Assembly (NCBI GenBank): GCA_009837355.1
Contig: VXTR01000068.1
Location: forward strand, 1-64,000
DNA: 64,000 nucleotides
Source: Chloroflexota bacterium
GTDB taxonomy: Bacteria > Chloroflexota > Dehalococcoidia > Lucifugimonadales > UBA3495
Reading direction: 5' to 3'
The position numbers and the translations under genes were made by a program. Below the pieces are notes generated by a model. The model had not been told where the DNA came from. It made no database searches and worked only from the letters and a program-made list of their open reading frames with translations. This document shows positions 53,474-61,973 of this stretch, one piece after another. Every line of letters begins with the position of its first letter. Position 1 is the stretch's first letter.

Positions 53474-54406
53474 ATGGCAACGGAAAACCGTGTTGCCACT
53501 CCATCGGCAATAGAAGAGTTGGCGGTCGAATCATCGGCAAGGCCGAGCTTTTTGGGACGCTTCTGGGCGGAAGCGCGGCGTTACCCGCTGTTCCCCATCG
53601 TCCTGCTGCTGGTGGTACTGGTCATTCCGGCCATCTTTTCCGACATTATCGCTCCTCACTCCGCCACTACCGGAAGTCTGTCGGCCCGGTTGCAGCCACC
53701 ATTCTGGATGGAAGGCGGCGACACTAACCACCTGCTGGGCACCGACCGGGTGGGGCGCGACATCTTGTCCCGGATTATGCACGGCGCGCGCGTGTCGGTG
53801 ACTATCGCCGCGGTAGCCATCTTTATCGCCGGCGTTCTGGGCACTTCCCTGGGAATCATCGCCGGATACTGGGGTGGCTGGGTGGACGCCCTGGTCATGC
53901 GGCTGGTGGACATATCCCTCTCGATACCTATCATACTGTTGGCCTTGGTAATTGTGGCCGCAACCCAGCCGAGCATTCTGAACGTTATTGTCGTGCTGGT
54001 TCTGCTGATGTGGTCGAGGTACGCTCGACTGGTGCGCGGCGAAACCCTGGCGGTGCGGGTCCAGGACTTTATCTCCCGGGCACAGGTCGCCGGCTCCAGC
54101 CACCGGCGCATCATGTTCCGCCACGTGTTCCCCAACGTGTTCAACAGCGTTATCGTGCTGGCGACGCTCAACGTGGGATTCGTCATCGTGCTGGAAGCCA
54201 CGCTGAGCTTCCTGGCCGTCGGCATTCCGCCTCCACAGCCGGCATGGGGTCTCATGGTAGCCGACGGGCGGGTGCTGATTGCATCGGCGCAGGGCTGGTG
54301 GGTCTCGCTGTTCCCCGGCCTGGCGATTATGCTGGTGGTGCTGTGCATGAACCTGCTGGGAGACTGGCTGCGCGACCGGCTGGACCCCAAGCAACGCCAG
54401 GTATAG
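53474..54406 (+). CDS. ABC transporter permease (DppC-like)
   Basis: A 310-residue permease of DppC/OppC type. The N-terminal cytosolic 40 residues are followed by a first membrane helix, then LLGTDRVGRDILSRIMHGAR, a hallmark of this subfamily. The EAA loop is DFISRAQVAGSSHRRIMFRH. Six spans are expected. A terminator follows; no ATPase gene of the Dpp/Opp type is present, so the importer must borrow one. Confidence 0.92.
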   Translation: MATENRVATPSAIEELAVESSARPSFLGRFWAEARRYPLFPIVLLLVVLVIPAIFSDIIAPHSATTGSLSARLQPPFWMEGGDTNHLLGTDRVGRDILSRIMHGARVSVTIAAVAIFIAGVLGTSLGIIAGYWGGWVDALVMRLVDISLSIPIILLALVIVAATQPSILNVIVVLVLLMWSRYARLVRGETLAVRVQDFISRAQVAGSSHRRIMFRHVFPNVFNSVIVLATLNVGFVIVLEATLSFLAVGIPPPQPAWGLMVADGRVLIASAQGWWVSLFPGLAIMLVVLCMNLLGDWLRDRLDPKQRQV

Positions 54407-54435
54407 GCAACACACACAGGACGGCTCTACAGCGG

Positions 54436-54465
54436 GGGCGGCGGGAACATTTCCGCCGCCCTTTG
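54436..54465 (+). terminator. Rho-independent terminator of the ABC operon
   Basis: Arms GGGCGGCGG and CCGCCGCCC with an 8-base loop, followed by TTTGTTCT. It stands 30 bases after the permease stop. Confidence 0.8.
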
Positions 54466-54583
54466 TTCTGCCATCCTGCCGGCTATGGCGGGATTGGGCT
54501 GGGTAATTTACAATGGGCCTGCGACACAGACTAGCGCCATGGCCAACGGCCGGCTGCGCAGCACCTGTCAGGAGGGACACGTT

Positions 54584-55684
54584 TTGAAGGTTAAAGCTGC
54601 TGTATTGTGGGAAGTGGGTCAGCCCCTGGACATTTGCGAGGTTGACCTGGACGAACCGAAAGCCGGCGAAGTGCTAGTGAAGGTAGGCGCGGCCGGCATT
54701 TGCCGCAGCGACCGCCACTTTATGCACGGGGATGCTCCCATCGCCATTCCGGTGGTGCTGGGGCACGAAGGCGCCGGCACTGTCGTTCAAACCGGCCCAG
54801 GCGTTACCCTGGCCAGCGAGGGTGACCAGGTTATCCTGTCCTTTGTGCCGGCCTGCGGACGCTGTCGTTCCTGCCTGGAGGGGTACAGCAACCTGTGCGA
54901 CCTGCACGCCGCCACCGGGGCCAACCTGCTGGACGGCACCACCCGCCTCCACGCCGCCGGCAAGGACATTCACCACATGGGCAAAGTGGCCTGCTTTGCC
55001 GAGTACGCCGTGATTCCCGAAACCGGCGTAGTCCCGGTAACCGACTCGCTGCCGATGGACAAGGCCGCCATGATTGGCTGTTCGGTAACCACCGGCGTGG
55101 GCGCGGCGTTGTACAGCGCTGAAATCAAGGCCGGCAGCACCGTGGCCGTCATCGGCTGCGGCGGCGTGGGCCTGAACGTGATCATGGGCGCGGCCCTGGC
55201 CAGCGCGGGGCAGATTATCGCCGTGGACATCCGCGAAGCGCAGCTGGAGTTCGCCATGCGCTTTGGCGCCACCCACACCGTCAACGCCTCCGACCAGGAC
55301 CCGGTGCAGCAGGTCAAAGACCTCACCGGCGGGCGCGGCGCCGATTACACCTTTGAGGTTTTCGGCGGCGGGGATACTACCAAGGCAGCCTATGACATGG
55401 CTGCCAAACGGGGCGTGGTTACCGTCGTCGGCATTGCGCCGTGGGGCCAGGAAGCCGCCATCAACGCCGTTGACTTGGTGCGCAACGAAAAGACCTTGCG
55501 GGGTTCTTACTACGGCTCCGCCCGTTCTCGGACGGATATGCCGGTGATGGTGGATATGTACCGGTCGGGAAAGCTGAACCTGGACGACCTGGTGGTGCGC
55601 CACTACACCCTGGACCAGATCAACGAAGCCTACGCCGACCTGGACAACGGCGAAATCGGCCGCGGGGCCATCATGTTCGACTAG
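54584..55684 (+). CDS. zinc-dependent alcohol dehydrogenase (class III-like)
   Basis: A 366-residue medium-chain zinc dehydrogenase. The start is TTG at 54584, with GGAGGG seven bases upstream. Catalytic zinc ligands are in AAGICRSDRHFMHG and GHEGAGTVV; the structural zinc is bound by CGRCRSCLEGYSNLC; NAD(H) by VIGCGGVGLNVI. It oxidises alcohols or reduces aldehydes. The gene is followed 10 bases later by the GrdB-family gene; the pair is probably co-transcribed. Confidence 0.92.
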   Translation: MKVKAAVLWEVGQPLDICEVDLDEPKAGEVLVKVGAAGICRSDRHFMHGDAPIAIPVVLGHEGAGTVVQTGPGVTLASEGDQVILSFVPACGRCRSCLEGYSNLCDLHAATGANLLDGTTRLHAAGKDIHHMGKVACFAEYAVIPETGVVPVTDSLPMDKAAMIGCSVTTGVGAALYSAEIKAGSTVAVIGCGGVGLNVIMGAALASAGQIIAVDIREAQLEFAMRFGATHTVNASDQDPVQQVKDLTGGRGADYTFEVFGGGDTTKAAYDMAAKRGVVTVVGIAPWGQEAAINAVDLVRNEKTLRGSYYGSARSRTDMPVMVDMYRSGKLNLDDLVVRHYTLDQINEAYADLDNGEIGRGAIMFD

Positions 55685-55694
55685 GAGACCGGGA

Positions 55695-56903
55695 ATGCCA
55701 CGTCTTTCAATTCTCTCTGAAGTCCAGCGCCGGATGCTGGAGTTCTTCCCCTGCATGGAGGCCGATGGCGTTCCCTGGACACCGTTAGCAAAACCCTTGT
55801 CGGAAAGCACGGTAGCCATCGTTACCACTGCCGGCCTGCACCTGCGGGACGACAGGCCCTTCAACCGCGACCATCCCGGCGGCGAATCCACCTACCGGGT
55901 GCTGCCCGGCGACGCCGACGTTGCCGACATCGTGCAGAGCCACTTCAGCATCGGCTTTGACCGAACCGCCATTTATCGGGACATCAACATCACCTATCCC
56001 ATTGACCGGCTGCAGGAACTGGCTGAGCGAGGCGTGATCGGCAGCGTCGCGACCAACAACTACTCCTTCATGGGCGCGTTGCGTGATTGCACCGTTGTCG
56101 CCGAGCAAACTGGACCGGAAGTGGCGCAGCTCCTCAAGGACGAAGGCGTTGACCTGGTACTCCTGACACCCACTTGACCGCTTTGCACGCACGCCGTGAG
56201 CGTGCTGGCGCGGGTTTTCGAATCTGCCGGGTTGACGACGGTTGCCGTGGCGCTGGTCCGGGAACACGCCGAGCGGGTGCGTCCGCCCCGGGTGCTGTGG
56301 GTGCCATTCTACTTCGGCTACGCTCTGGGCAAGCCGGACGACCCGGACTTCCAGCACCAGGTGATTGCCGCAATGCTGGCGACGCTGGAGGCAGAGGCCG
56401 GCCCGGTGCTGGCCGACTATCCGGAAGAAGCCGGCCCTATCGGGATGCCCCAAGCCTCCGAAGTGGCTGAGGCGTCAAATGGCAATAGCAGCGCTGCCAA
56501 ACCGCTGGACGCTGCCGGTGAAGTCACCGCGCTGCGCGGCTACTACGAACGCTGGCAGGAGCAGCGGGGCCGCACCGCCGTGGGCATTACCGGAATACCG
56601 CAGCGGCGGTTCCGGGGCATCATCCGTTTCCTGGAAGCCTACGCCGAAAGTGATGATGCCGACATGGACGAACGGCCGGCCGACGTTTCCGTGCCCCAGT
56701 TCGCTCGCTATTGCGCCGACGACTTGAAGGCTTTCTGTTACGAGGCGCGGATGGCGCAGCGGCCAGGCGATAACGAAATGGACATCCATCGCTGGTTCTG
56801 GGGCGAAACCGCCGTGGGCGCGCTGATTGACAGCATCACCCAGCGCCTGAACGCCACGGGAGACGCCAAACTGCAGGCGACGGCCTACGGGTTGTCGCGG
56901 TAG
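55695..56903 (+). CDS. GrdB-family (glycine/sarcosine/betaine reductase B-like) selenoprotein candidate
   Basis: One reading frame of 402 residues runs through a UGA at 56175-56177. The upstream part has VAIVTTAGLHLRDDRPFN, GVIGSVATNNYSFMG and VDLVLLTPT; the downstream part continues PLCTHAVSVLARVFESAG and LWVPFYFGYALGKPDDPDFQ. Both match one family. The UGA codon falls at the family's redox position, giving TPT-U-PLC, a UxxC pair (Sec161, Cys164). A hairpin suited to SECIS follows. Reading as two separate genes would leave the second without a ribosome site. Family members use Sec or Cys here to reduce C-N or C-S bonds. The reaction and partners are unknown. Confidence 0.82.
56178..56205 (+). 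promoter_or_regulatory. Putative bacterial SECIS element
   Basis: Starting 11 bases after the UGA, GCACGC (56189-56194) pairs with GCGTGC (56200-56205) around the loop CGTGA, which exposes a G. An alternative register uses GCACGC at 56185-56190. Position and loop type fit known SelB-binding hairpins. Confidence 0.6.
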
Positions 56904-56916
56904 CGCCCCCAGCCGT

Positions 56917-58146
56917 CTAAACGTCCGGCCCGTCGCCACCGCCGCCGGGAGTATCGGCCGGCAACGGGCCTTGCGGCTGCGGAGGAGTTGAGGGACGGCG
57001 GGAGCGCGCTGCTTGCTCCCTGGTTGGTGGTTGCCCGTCGGGTGTCCAGCCGTCCGGGAAGTGCAGGGTCCGCACCGGGTAGTTGATTGTGATGCCTTCG
57101 TCAATGAGCCGGGCGTGCAACTGCTTGATGAGCGCGGTGCGAACTTCGAAGCTGGCCAGGCGGCTGCTGGCCTGCATAAAGAGCCAGAAGTCCACGTTGT
57201 TCTCGCCGAAAGTGTCGTACCCGAAGTACACCCCGTAATCTTTCACCACGCCGGGGTGTTCCCGTTCCACCTGCCGCATAACGTCCATGCTGACGGCTTC
57301 CACGTGTTGCAGGTCGCTTTCGTAGGCGACGCCGCAGGTCAAGAACACGTTGACGTGCTCTTGGGGCTGGTCGTAGTTGGTGATGATCGTCTCGGCGAAT
57401 CGGGAGTTGGGTATTACCACCAGGTTGTTGGTCCAGGTGCGCAGGCGAGTGCTGCGCCAGCTCACGTCCACCACGTAGCCGGTGACGCCGTTCTCCATCT
57501 CGATGTAATCGCCCTCGTTGACGACGCCTTCGGTGATTACGTAGGTGCCGGCGAACAGGTTGCTCAGTGTGGGCTGGAGGGCCAGCGCGATGGCCAGGCC
57601 GCCAATGCCCAGGCCGGCGATGAGCGGGCTGATGTTGATTCCCAATATGTCCAGGGATACCATCGCCGACATGGCGAACACGACGATGACCATACCGCGG
57701 CGCGCCAGCGGCAACGCCCAGCCGCCGGTGTTGGCGGCGTCCCTGCTCTCCAGGTGCTCTTCAAGCCATCTCAGCACGGCTGACCCGATGGCGTTTATCA
57801 TATAAGCGCCGATAAAGATGGCGGCCAGGGACGCAACTTTATTTGCCACGTCGTGGACGGCAGGCGCGAGAGTCAATGGGACGGTTATGGCCAGGTATGC
57901 CCCGATCAGTATGATGAAGGCGGTGACCGGACCACGGCCGGCTGCAATGATGGTGTCGTCCAGGTCCCCGGCGGAGAAGCGGGCTACGCGCAGCAGCAAC
58001 CGGGAGAACAGCCGGCTGAACGCGAAGGCGACCGCCGCTGCCGCTGCCAATATTATGAGACTGACCAGCAGGTCAACCCAGGTTACGGTGGTTCCGGCAG
58101 CCCAGTTGGAAATGGCTTGCCACCAGCTTTGCATGATGTCGCTCAT
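56917..58146 (-). CDS. MscS-type mechanosensitive channel (copy 1)
   Basis: A 409-residue small-conductance mechanosensitive channel. Several membrane helices precede ISPLIAGLGIGGLAIALALQ, the pore-lining TM3, then the MscS beta domain with VVDVSWRSTRLRTWTNNLVV and IPNSRFAETIITNY. The C-terminal tail (about residues 365-409) is proline- and glycine-rich, likely disordered. It protects against osmotic shock. Its ATG overlaps the stop of the upstream paralogue (ATGA). Confidence 0.94.
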   Translation of the reverse strand: MSDIMQSWWQAISNWAAGTTVTWVDLLVSLIILAAAAAVAFAFSRLFSRLLLRVARFSAGDLDDTIIAAGRGPVTAFIILIGAYLAITVPLTLAPAVHDVANKVASLAAIFIGAYMINAIGSAVLRWLEEHLESRDAANTGGWALPLARRGMVIVVFAMSAMVSLDILGINISPLIAGLGIGGLAIALALQPTLSNLFAGTYVITEGVVNEGDYIEMENGVTGYVVDVSWRSTRLRTWTNNLVVIPNSRFAETIITNYDQPQEHVNVFLTCGVAYESDLQHVEAVSMDVMRQVEREHPGVVKDYGVYFGYDTFGENNVDFWLFMQASSRLASFEVRTALIKQLHARLIDEGITINYPVRTLHFPDGWTPDGQPPTREQAARSRRPSTPPQPQGPLPADTPGGGGDGPDV

Positions 58147-59300
58147 TGGGCTTCGTCTCCGGTCCCGCCAGGCAGTTGCGCCATGTTTTGCGCCACGAAG
58201 CCTTCGGGAAAGTTGAGGGTGCGTACCGGGTAATTGATGGTGATGCCTTCTGTGGCGAAGCGGGAATGAAGCCGTTTGATGAGTTCGCTGCGGACTGCGA
58301 AGCCGGCCAGGCGGTTCTGCGCCCGGATGACTACGACGAAGTCGATGTTGCTGTCGCCAAAGGCTTGATAGAAGAAGCGGGGTTCAAATTCTGGCTCTGC
58401 CTCAGGAAGTTCCTCGCGCACCGCGGTCGCTACTTCCAGGCTGACCGCCTCAACCCGTGGCAGGTCGCTATCATATGCTACGCCGCAGGGTATTATCATA
58501 TTCACCGGCTCTTCCGGCTTGTTGAAATTGGTGATGACGGTTTCGGCAAAGTGTGAGTTGGGCACGATGACCAGGTTGTTGGTCCTGGTGCGGATACGGG
58601 TGCTGCGCCAACTGACGTCCATGACGAAGCCGGCAGTGCCGTCCGACATTTCGATATAGTCGCCAACACTGATGACCCCTTCGCTGACGACGTAAGTGCC
58701 GGCGAAAAGGTTCCCGAGGGTGGGCTGTAAAGCCAGCGCGACGGCCAAACCGGCGATGCCTAGGCCGGCAACCAGAGGCGTGATGTTGATGCCGAGAATG
58801 TCCAGAGAGACCATGGCGGCGGCGGAAATTATGAAGACCAGCACGCCGCGCCGAATCATCGGGAAAAGCCAATTGCTGGCATGATGCGGCTCAGGGTCCG
58901 AACGATGTAAATAGACTTCGAGCCAAAGCAAACCCGCCGAGATGACCCCATTAATCAACACAGCCCCAATAGCCACCGCCACCACGGCGCTGGCCTTGTT
59001 CACCACAGCCTGGACTGTGGGTGGCGGCGACAGCGCTCCCAGCGCCAGATATAGGCCGGACAGAACAATGAAGGCCGCCAGGGGCAACCTAACCGAGGCG
59101 ACCGTCTTCACGTCGAAGTTGGGGCCTGACCTGATTAACATCCGCAGCAGCCTCGGAAAAACCACTATGCTGAACACCGCCGCAATGACTATTGCTGCCG
59201 CCAGTATTGCCCCGCCAAGTATCAGGTCAATCCAGCTTACGGCTGGGCTCGTAGCCCAATCGATCACCGCCTGCCACCAATTTCGGATGCTTTCGCCCAC
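58143..59300 (-). CDS. MscS-type mechanosensitive channel (copy 2)
   Basis: A 385-residue paralogue of the channel downstream, starting at GTG. The pore helix is ITPLVAGLGIAGLAVALALQ; the beta domain has FVMDVSWRSTRIRTRTNNLV. Four or five membrane spans are expected. The sirtuin gene ends one base before this start and the next channel overlaps by four bases, so three genes are tightly coupled. Confidence 0.94.
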   Translation of the reverse strand: MGESIRNWWQAVIDWATSPAVSWIDLILGGAILAAAIVIAAVFSIVVFPRLLRMLIRSGPNFDVKTVASVRLPLAAFIVLSGLYLALGALSPPPTVQAVVNKASAVVAVAIGAVLINGVISAGLLWLEVYLHRSDPEPHHASNWLFPMIRRGVLVFIISAAAMVSLDILGINITPLVAGLGIAGLAVALALQPTLGNLFAGTYVVSEGVISVGDYIEMSDGTAGFVMDVSWRSTRIRTRTNNLVIVPNSHFAETVITNFNKPEEPVNMIIPCGVAYDSDLPRVEAVSLEVATAVREELPEAEPEFEPRFFYQAFGDSNIDFVVVIRAQNRLAGFAVRSELIKRLHSRFATEGITINYPVRTLNFPEGFVAQNMAQLPGGTGDEAQ

Positions 59301-59301
59301 G

Positions 59302-60087
59302 TTACCGAGACCTTATGGCGCGTGTGCGAATGGCGTGGGCTAGAGAAGGCATGACCTCGCCCGCTGGCCCGCTCACTACGACGTGGGCAGCAGGGGTTAG
59401 TTGTGTGGGAACCGGGTTGACCTCGATGATTCGCGCGCCGCGCTCACGAGCCAGCAGCGGGAATTGAGCGGCCGGGCTGACGGCGCCGGACGTGCCCACC
59501 AGTAGCATGGCGTCGCATCGCTGTACTTCAGCGGAGCAGGCTTCCAGTGTAGCCGATGGGATCGGCTCGCCGAACATTACGGTATCCATCTTGATGATGC
59601 CGCCGCAGCGAGGGCAAACCGGAGGCAAGTCACTGATGATGTAAGTGGCCCTAGGTTTGCGAGACCCGCAGCTGATGCAGCGCAGGTAACTGCGGTTGCC
59701 GTGGATTTCCAGCAGGTTCCGGCTGCCAGCCCGCGAATGTAGGCCATCCACGTTCTGGGTGATGACCGACTTGACGACGCCCATAGTTTCCAGTTCTGCG
59801 ACGGCCAGGTGACCTGGGTTGGGCACGGCGTTGTCCACCGCGTCCTTTAGGTCGTAGGTTGGGTTGCCGGGAGTATCCTCGTCGCTCAGGCGGCGTTCCC
59901 ACCAGCCTTGCGGGTCCTGTGAAAACGCGCGGTAGGACAGGTTGGAAGGCTGGCCGTATTTGGTCCACAGGCCATCCTGTCCCCGGAAGGTGGGAATACC
60001 GCTCTCGGCGGACAGTCCGGCGCCGGTGAGCGCGATGGCGTATTCGGATGCTGCCAGGATGTCAGCAGCGGCGTTAATGGAGTCCAT
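59302..60087 (-). CDS. NAD-dependent protein deacylase (sirtuin)
   Basis: A 261-residue Sir2-family enzyme. NAD-binding motifs are GAGLSAESGIPTFRG, TQNVDGLHSRAG with the catalytic His in LEIHGN, and GTSGAVSPAAQFP. The structural zinc is bound by CISCG and CPRCGG. It removes acyl groups from lysines using NAD. No obvious ribosome site precedes the ATG. Two MscS genes follow without a gap. The class is close to bacterial CobB-like deacylases. Confidence 0.94.
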   Translation of the reverse strand: MDSINAAADILAASEYAIALTGAGLSAESGIPTFRGQDGLWTKYGQPSNLSYRAFSQDPQGWWERRLSDEDTPGNPTYDLKDAVDNAVPNPGHLAVAELETMGVVKSVITQNVDGLHSRAGSRNLLEIHGNRSYLRCISCGSRKPRATYIISDLPPVCPRCGGIIKMDTVMFGEPIPSATLEACSAEVQRCDAMLLVGTSGAVSPAAQFPLLARERGARIIEVNPVPTQLTPAAHVVVSGPAGEVMPSLAHAIRTRAIRSR

Positions 60088-60125
60088 GTCGCAATTCTAT
60101 CAGGAAGAATCGGAGATAAGCAGGC

Positions 60126-61313
60126 TCAAGACTCCGGCGGAGATACGAAGCCGTTCGAGACGTGAAAGTAGGCCGCTCCATTGCCCAGCACGGCGCGCAC
60201 CGCTTCAGGGTCGGTAGTGGTGATAAGAGTCTGCCGGTAAGCGGCGGCCTTGCGTAATACTCTCTCCCTCCGTTGAGCGTCCATTTCGGAGAAAACGTCA
60301 TCCAGCATAATTACAGGATCGTCATCGCGGGCCTGGGCCAGGTAGTCGGCTTCGGCCAGTCGCAGAGATAGTGCGATGGTGCGGGCTTCGCCCCGGGATG
60401 CAAAAGCGTGGGCGTCCATGCCGCTAGCAAAAATGGCAAAGTCATCCCGATGAGGGCCTACAGCGGTAACTGCAGTGGCGCGCTCCCGCGCTTCGCTCTG
60501 TTGCAGCATCCTCCGAAAGAGGGCTTCGGTGTCAGCAGTTGAGTCCTGCGGTGGCACGCTGGGCCGATGCTCTATGGTCAGGGTTTGGTCCGACTCGGCA
60601 AGTTCCACGTAATGACTGTCAGCGGAATCCGCCAAACGGTCAATAGTTTCTGCGCGCTCGCTTACAACTGTGGCGCCGGCCTGTACCAGTTGCGTGTCCC
60701 AATACTCCATTTCATCTGAGGCGACGGGAACTGCGCGCTGGCGACGGAGCAGGCCGTTCCGGTTGCGCAGCGCAGCCTGGTAGCGTTGCAGCGCATCAAG
60801 ATATGGGCGATGGGATTGTGAAATCAGCACGTCCAGGTAACGGCGGCGATGGGACGGAGAGCCGAGAACCAGATTAAGGTCATCAACTACGAAAAGAACC
60901 GCCCCGATGCGCCCCAGGAGACCGGCGGCGGTGCTGGGCCGTCGGTTGACGCGAATCTGTTTAGATACGGACGGCGGCGCCGTCGGGATTCCGTAGTCAT
61001 CCGGGGGCAGGTCCGTCGCGGCGGCGGGCTGGTAGCCGACCACCACCGTAAACGCTTGCTGGTCCCGCTCGGCGGCGCCGGTGATGTACGCGGCCTTGCC
61101 GCTGCGGGCAGCGCCAAGGTTAACTACCTGTCGCTCACGTTCTGCCCGGAAGGAGCGTCCCACCGCCAGGGTGTAGGCGGCCTCCAGCAGGGCGGTTTTT
61201 CCCTGGGCGTTGGCGCCGTAGAACACCGATACTCCCGCTGGCAGTTCGAGGTCAACCTGCCGGAAATTGCGGTAGTTGGTAAGGCTCAATCGGGACAGGT
61301 AAGCCAACGGCAA
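60126..61313 (-). CDS. recF: DNA replication and repair protein RecF
   Basis: A 395-residue SMC-like ATPase. It starts at TTG (61313) with LSRLSLTNYRNFRQVDLELP; Walker A is GANAQGKTALLEA; RRYLDVLISQ and MLDDVFSEMDAQRRERVL supply the signature and Walker B regions. RecF loads RecA at single-strand gaps with RecO and RecR. In many genomes it sits next to dnaN; here it stands near a Fur gene and a sirtuin. No clear ribosome site is seen. Confidence 0.93.
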   Translation of the reverse strand: MPLAYLSRLSLTNYRNFRQVDLELPAGVSVFYGANAQGKTALLEAAYTLAVGRSFRAERERQVVNLGAARSGKAAYITGAAERDQQAFTVVVGYQPAAATDLPPDDYGIPTAPPSVSKQIRVNRRPSTAAGLLGRIGAVLFVVDDLNLVLGSPSHRRRYLDVLISQSHRPYLDALQRYQAALRNRNGLLRRQRAVPVASDEMEYWDTQLVQAGATVVSERAETIDRLADSADSHYVELAESDQTLTIEHRPSVPPQDSTADTEALFRRMLQQSEARERATAVTAVGPHRDDFAIFASGMDAHAFASRGEARTIALSLRLAEADYLAQARDDDPVIMLDDVFSEMDAQRRERVLRKAAAYRQTLITTTDPEAVRAVLGNGAAYFHVSNGFVSPPES

Positions 61314-61396
61314 GCCCCGGGGGTAACTGGTTGCCGCCCGCTGCGCCGGCGCACCTGGTGGTCTCGGCGGTTCACACTAGCTGACGAGATAGCGGG

Positions 61397-61825
61397 TCAT
61401 GCGTTTCTGGCGCAACCGTCGCAGTAGCCGTAGAAATCTACCCGCTGGGATGAGATACGGAACTCGCTGGTCTGGCTGATGGAGCGCTCCAGCTCGGCCA
61501 CCCGTTCCTGTCCCACGTCGGCGTCCACTATGGAGCCGCAGCCGAGGCAAACGAGGTTGGCGTGTGGCGACAGGTTGGCGTCGTAGCGAGACAGTTTTTG
61601 GAAAGGCAGCTCGCGAACGATGCCAGCCTGCTCCAGCAGGCCCAACGTGGAGTAAACCGTTGCCAAGGTTACGTAGGGGAAGAAATCCCTCACCCTCTCA
61701 AAGATTTCTCGGACCGTGGGATGGTCGGCGGAATTGACCACCACCTCGGCAATGGCGAGGCGCTGAGGAGTCAGGCGGATTCCCAGCGGCTTGAGCCGGG
61801 ATACCAGATGTTCCTGAGTAGTCAA
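61397..61825 (-). CDS. Fur-family transcriptional regulator (Fur/PerR-like)
   Basis: A 142-residue winged-helix repressor. The HTH lies in LGIRLTPQRLAIAEVVVNSA and HPTVREIFERV; the dimer domain has the HxH-type metal site in NLSPHANLVCLGCGS and a structural zinc site of CLGCG with CDGCA at the C-terminus. It should respond to iron, manganese or peroxide; which cannot be told. The start is TTG. On the - strand TATACT (plus-strand 61859-61864 region) may be its -10 box, and GAAAATCATTGATG there recalls a degenerate Fur half-site. Confidence 0.92.
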   Translation of the reverse strand: MTTQEHLVSRLKPLGIRLTPQRLAIAEVVVNSADHPTVREIFERVRDFFPYVTLATVYSTLGLLEQAGIVRELPFQKLSRYDANLSPHANLVCLGCGSIVDADVGQERVAELERSISQTSEFRISSQRVDFYGYCDGCARNA

Positions 61826-61924
61826 ATCGTTCCGTCCGCTTTGGCAAGTTTCCTAGTACAGTATAGCATCCGTGAAAATCATTGATGCTGTGCGGAATGG
61901 GAGTGTTCCCCAGCGTCATAAACA

Positions 61925-61952
61925 GTAGGGGCGAATAACAATCCGCCCCTAC
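61925..61952. repeat. GTAGGGGCG palindrome (GGGGCGAATA family)
   Basis: GTAGGGGCG and CGCCCCTAC are perfect 9-base arms with a 10-base middle (AATAACAATC). It is related to those at 41843 and 63098 and stands between the NHL gene and the Fur gene. Confidence 0.6.
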
Positions 61953-61973
61953 CTGAGATGAACGCCAACGAGC

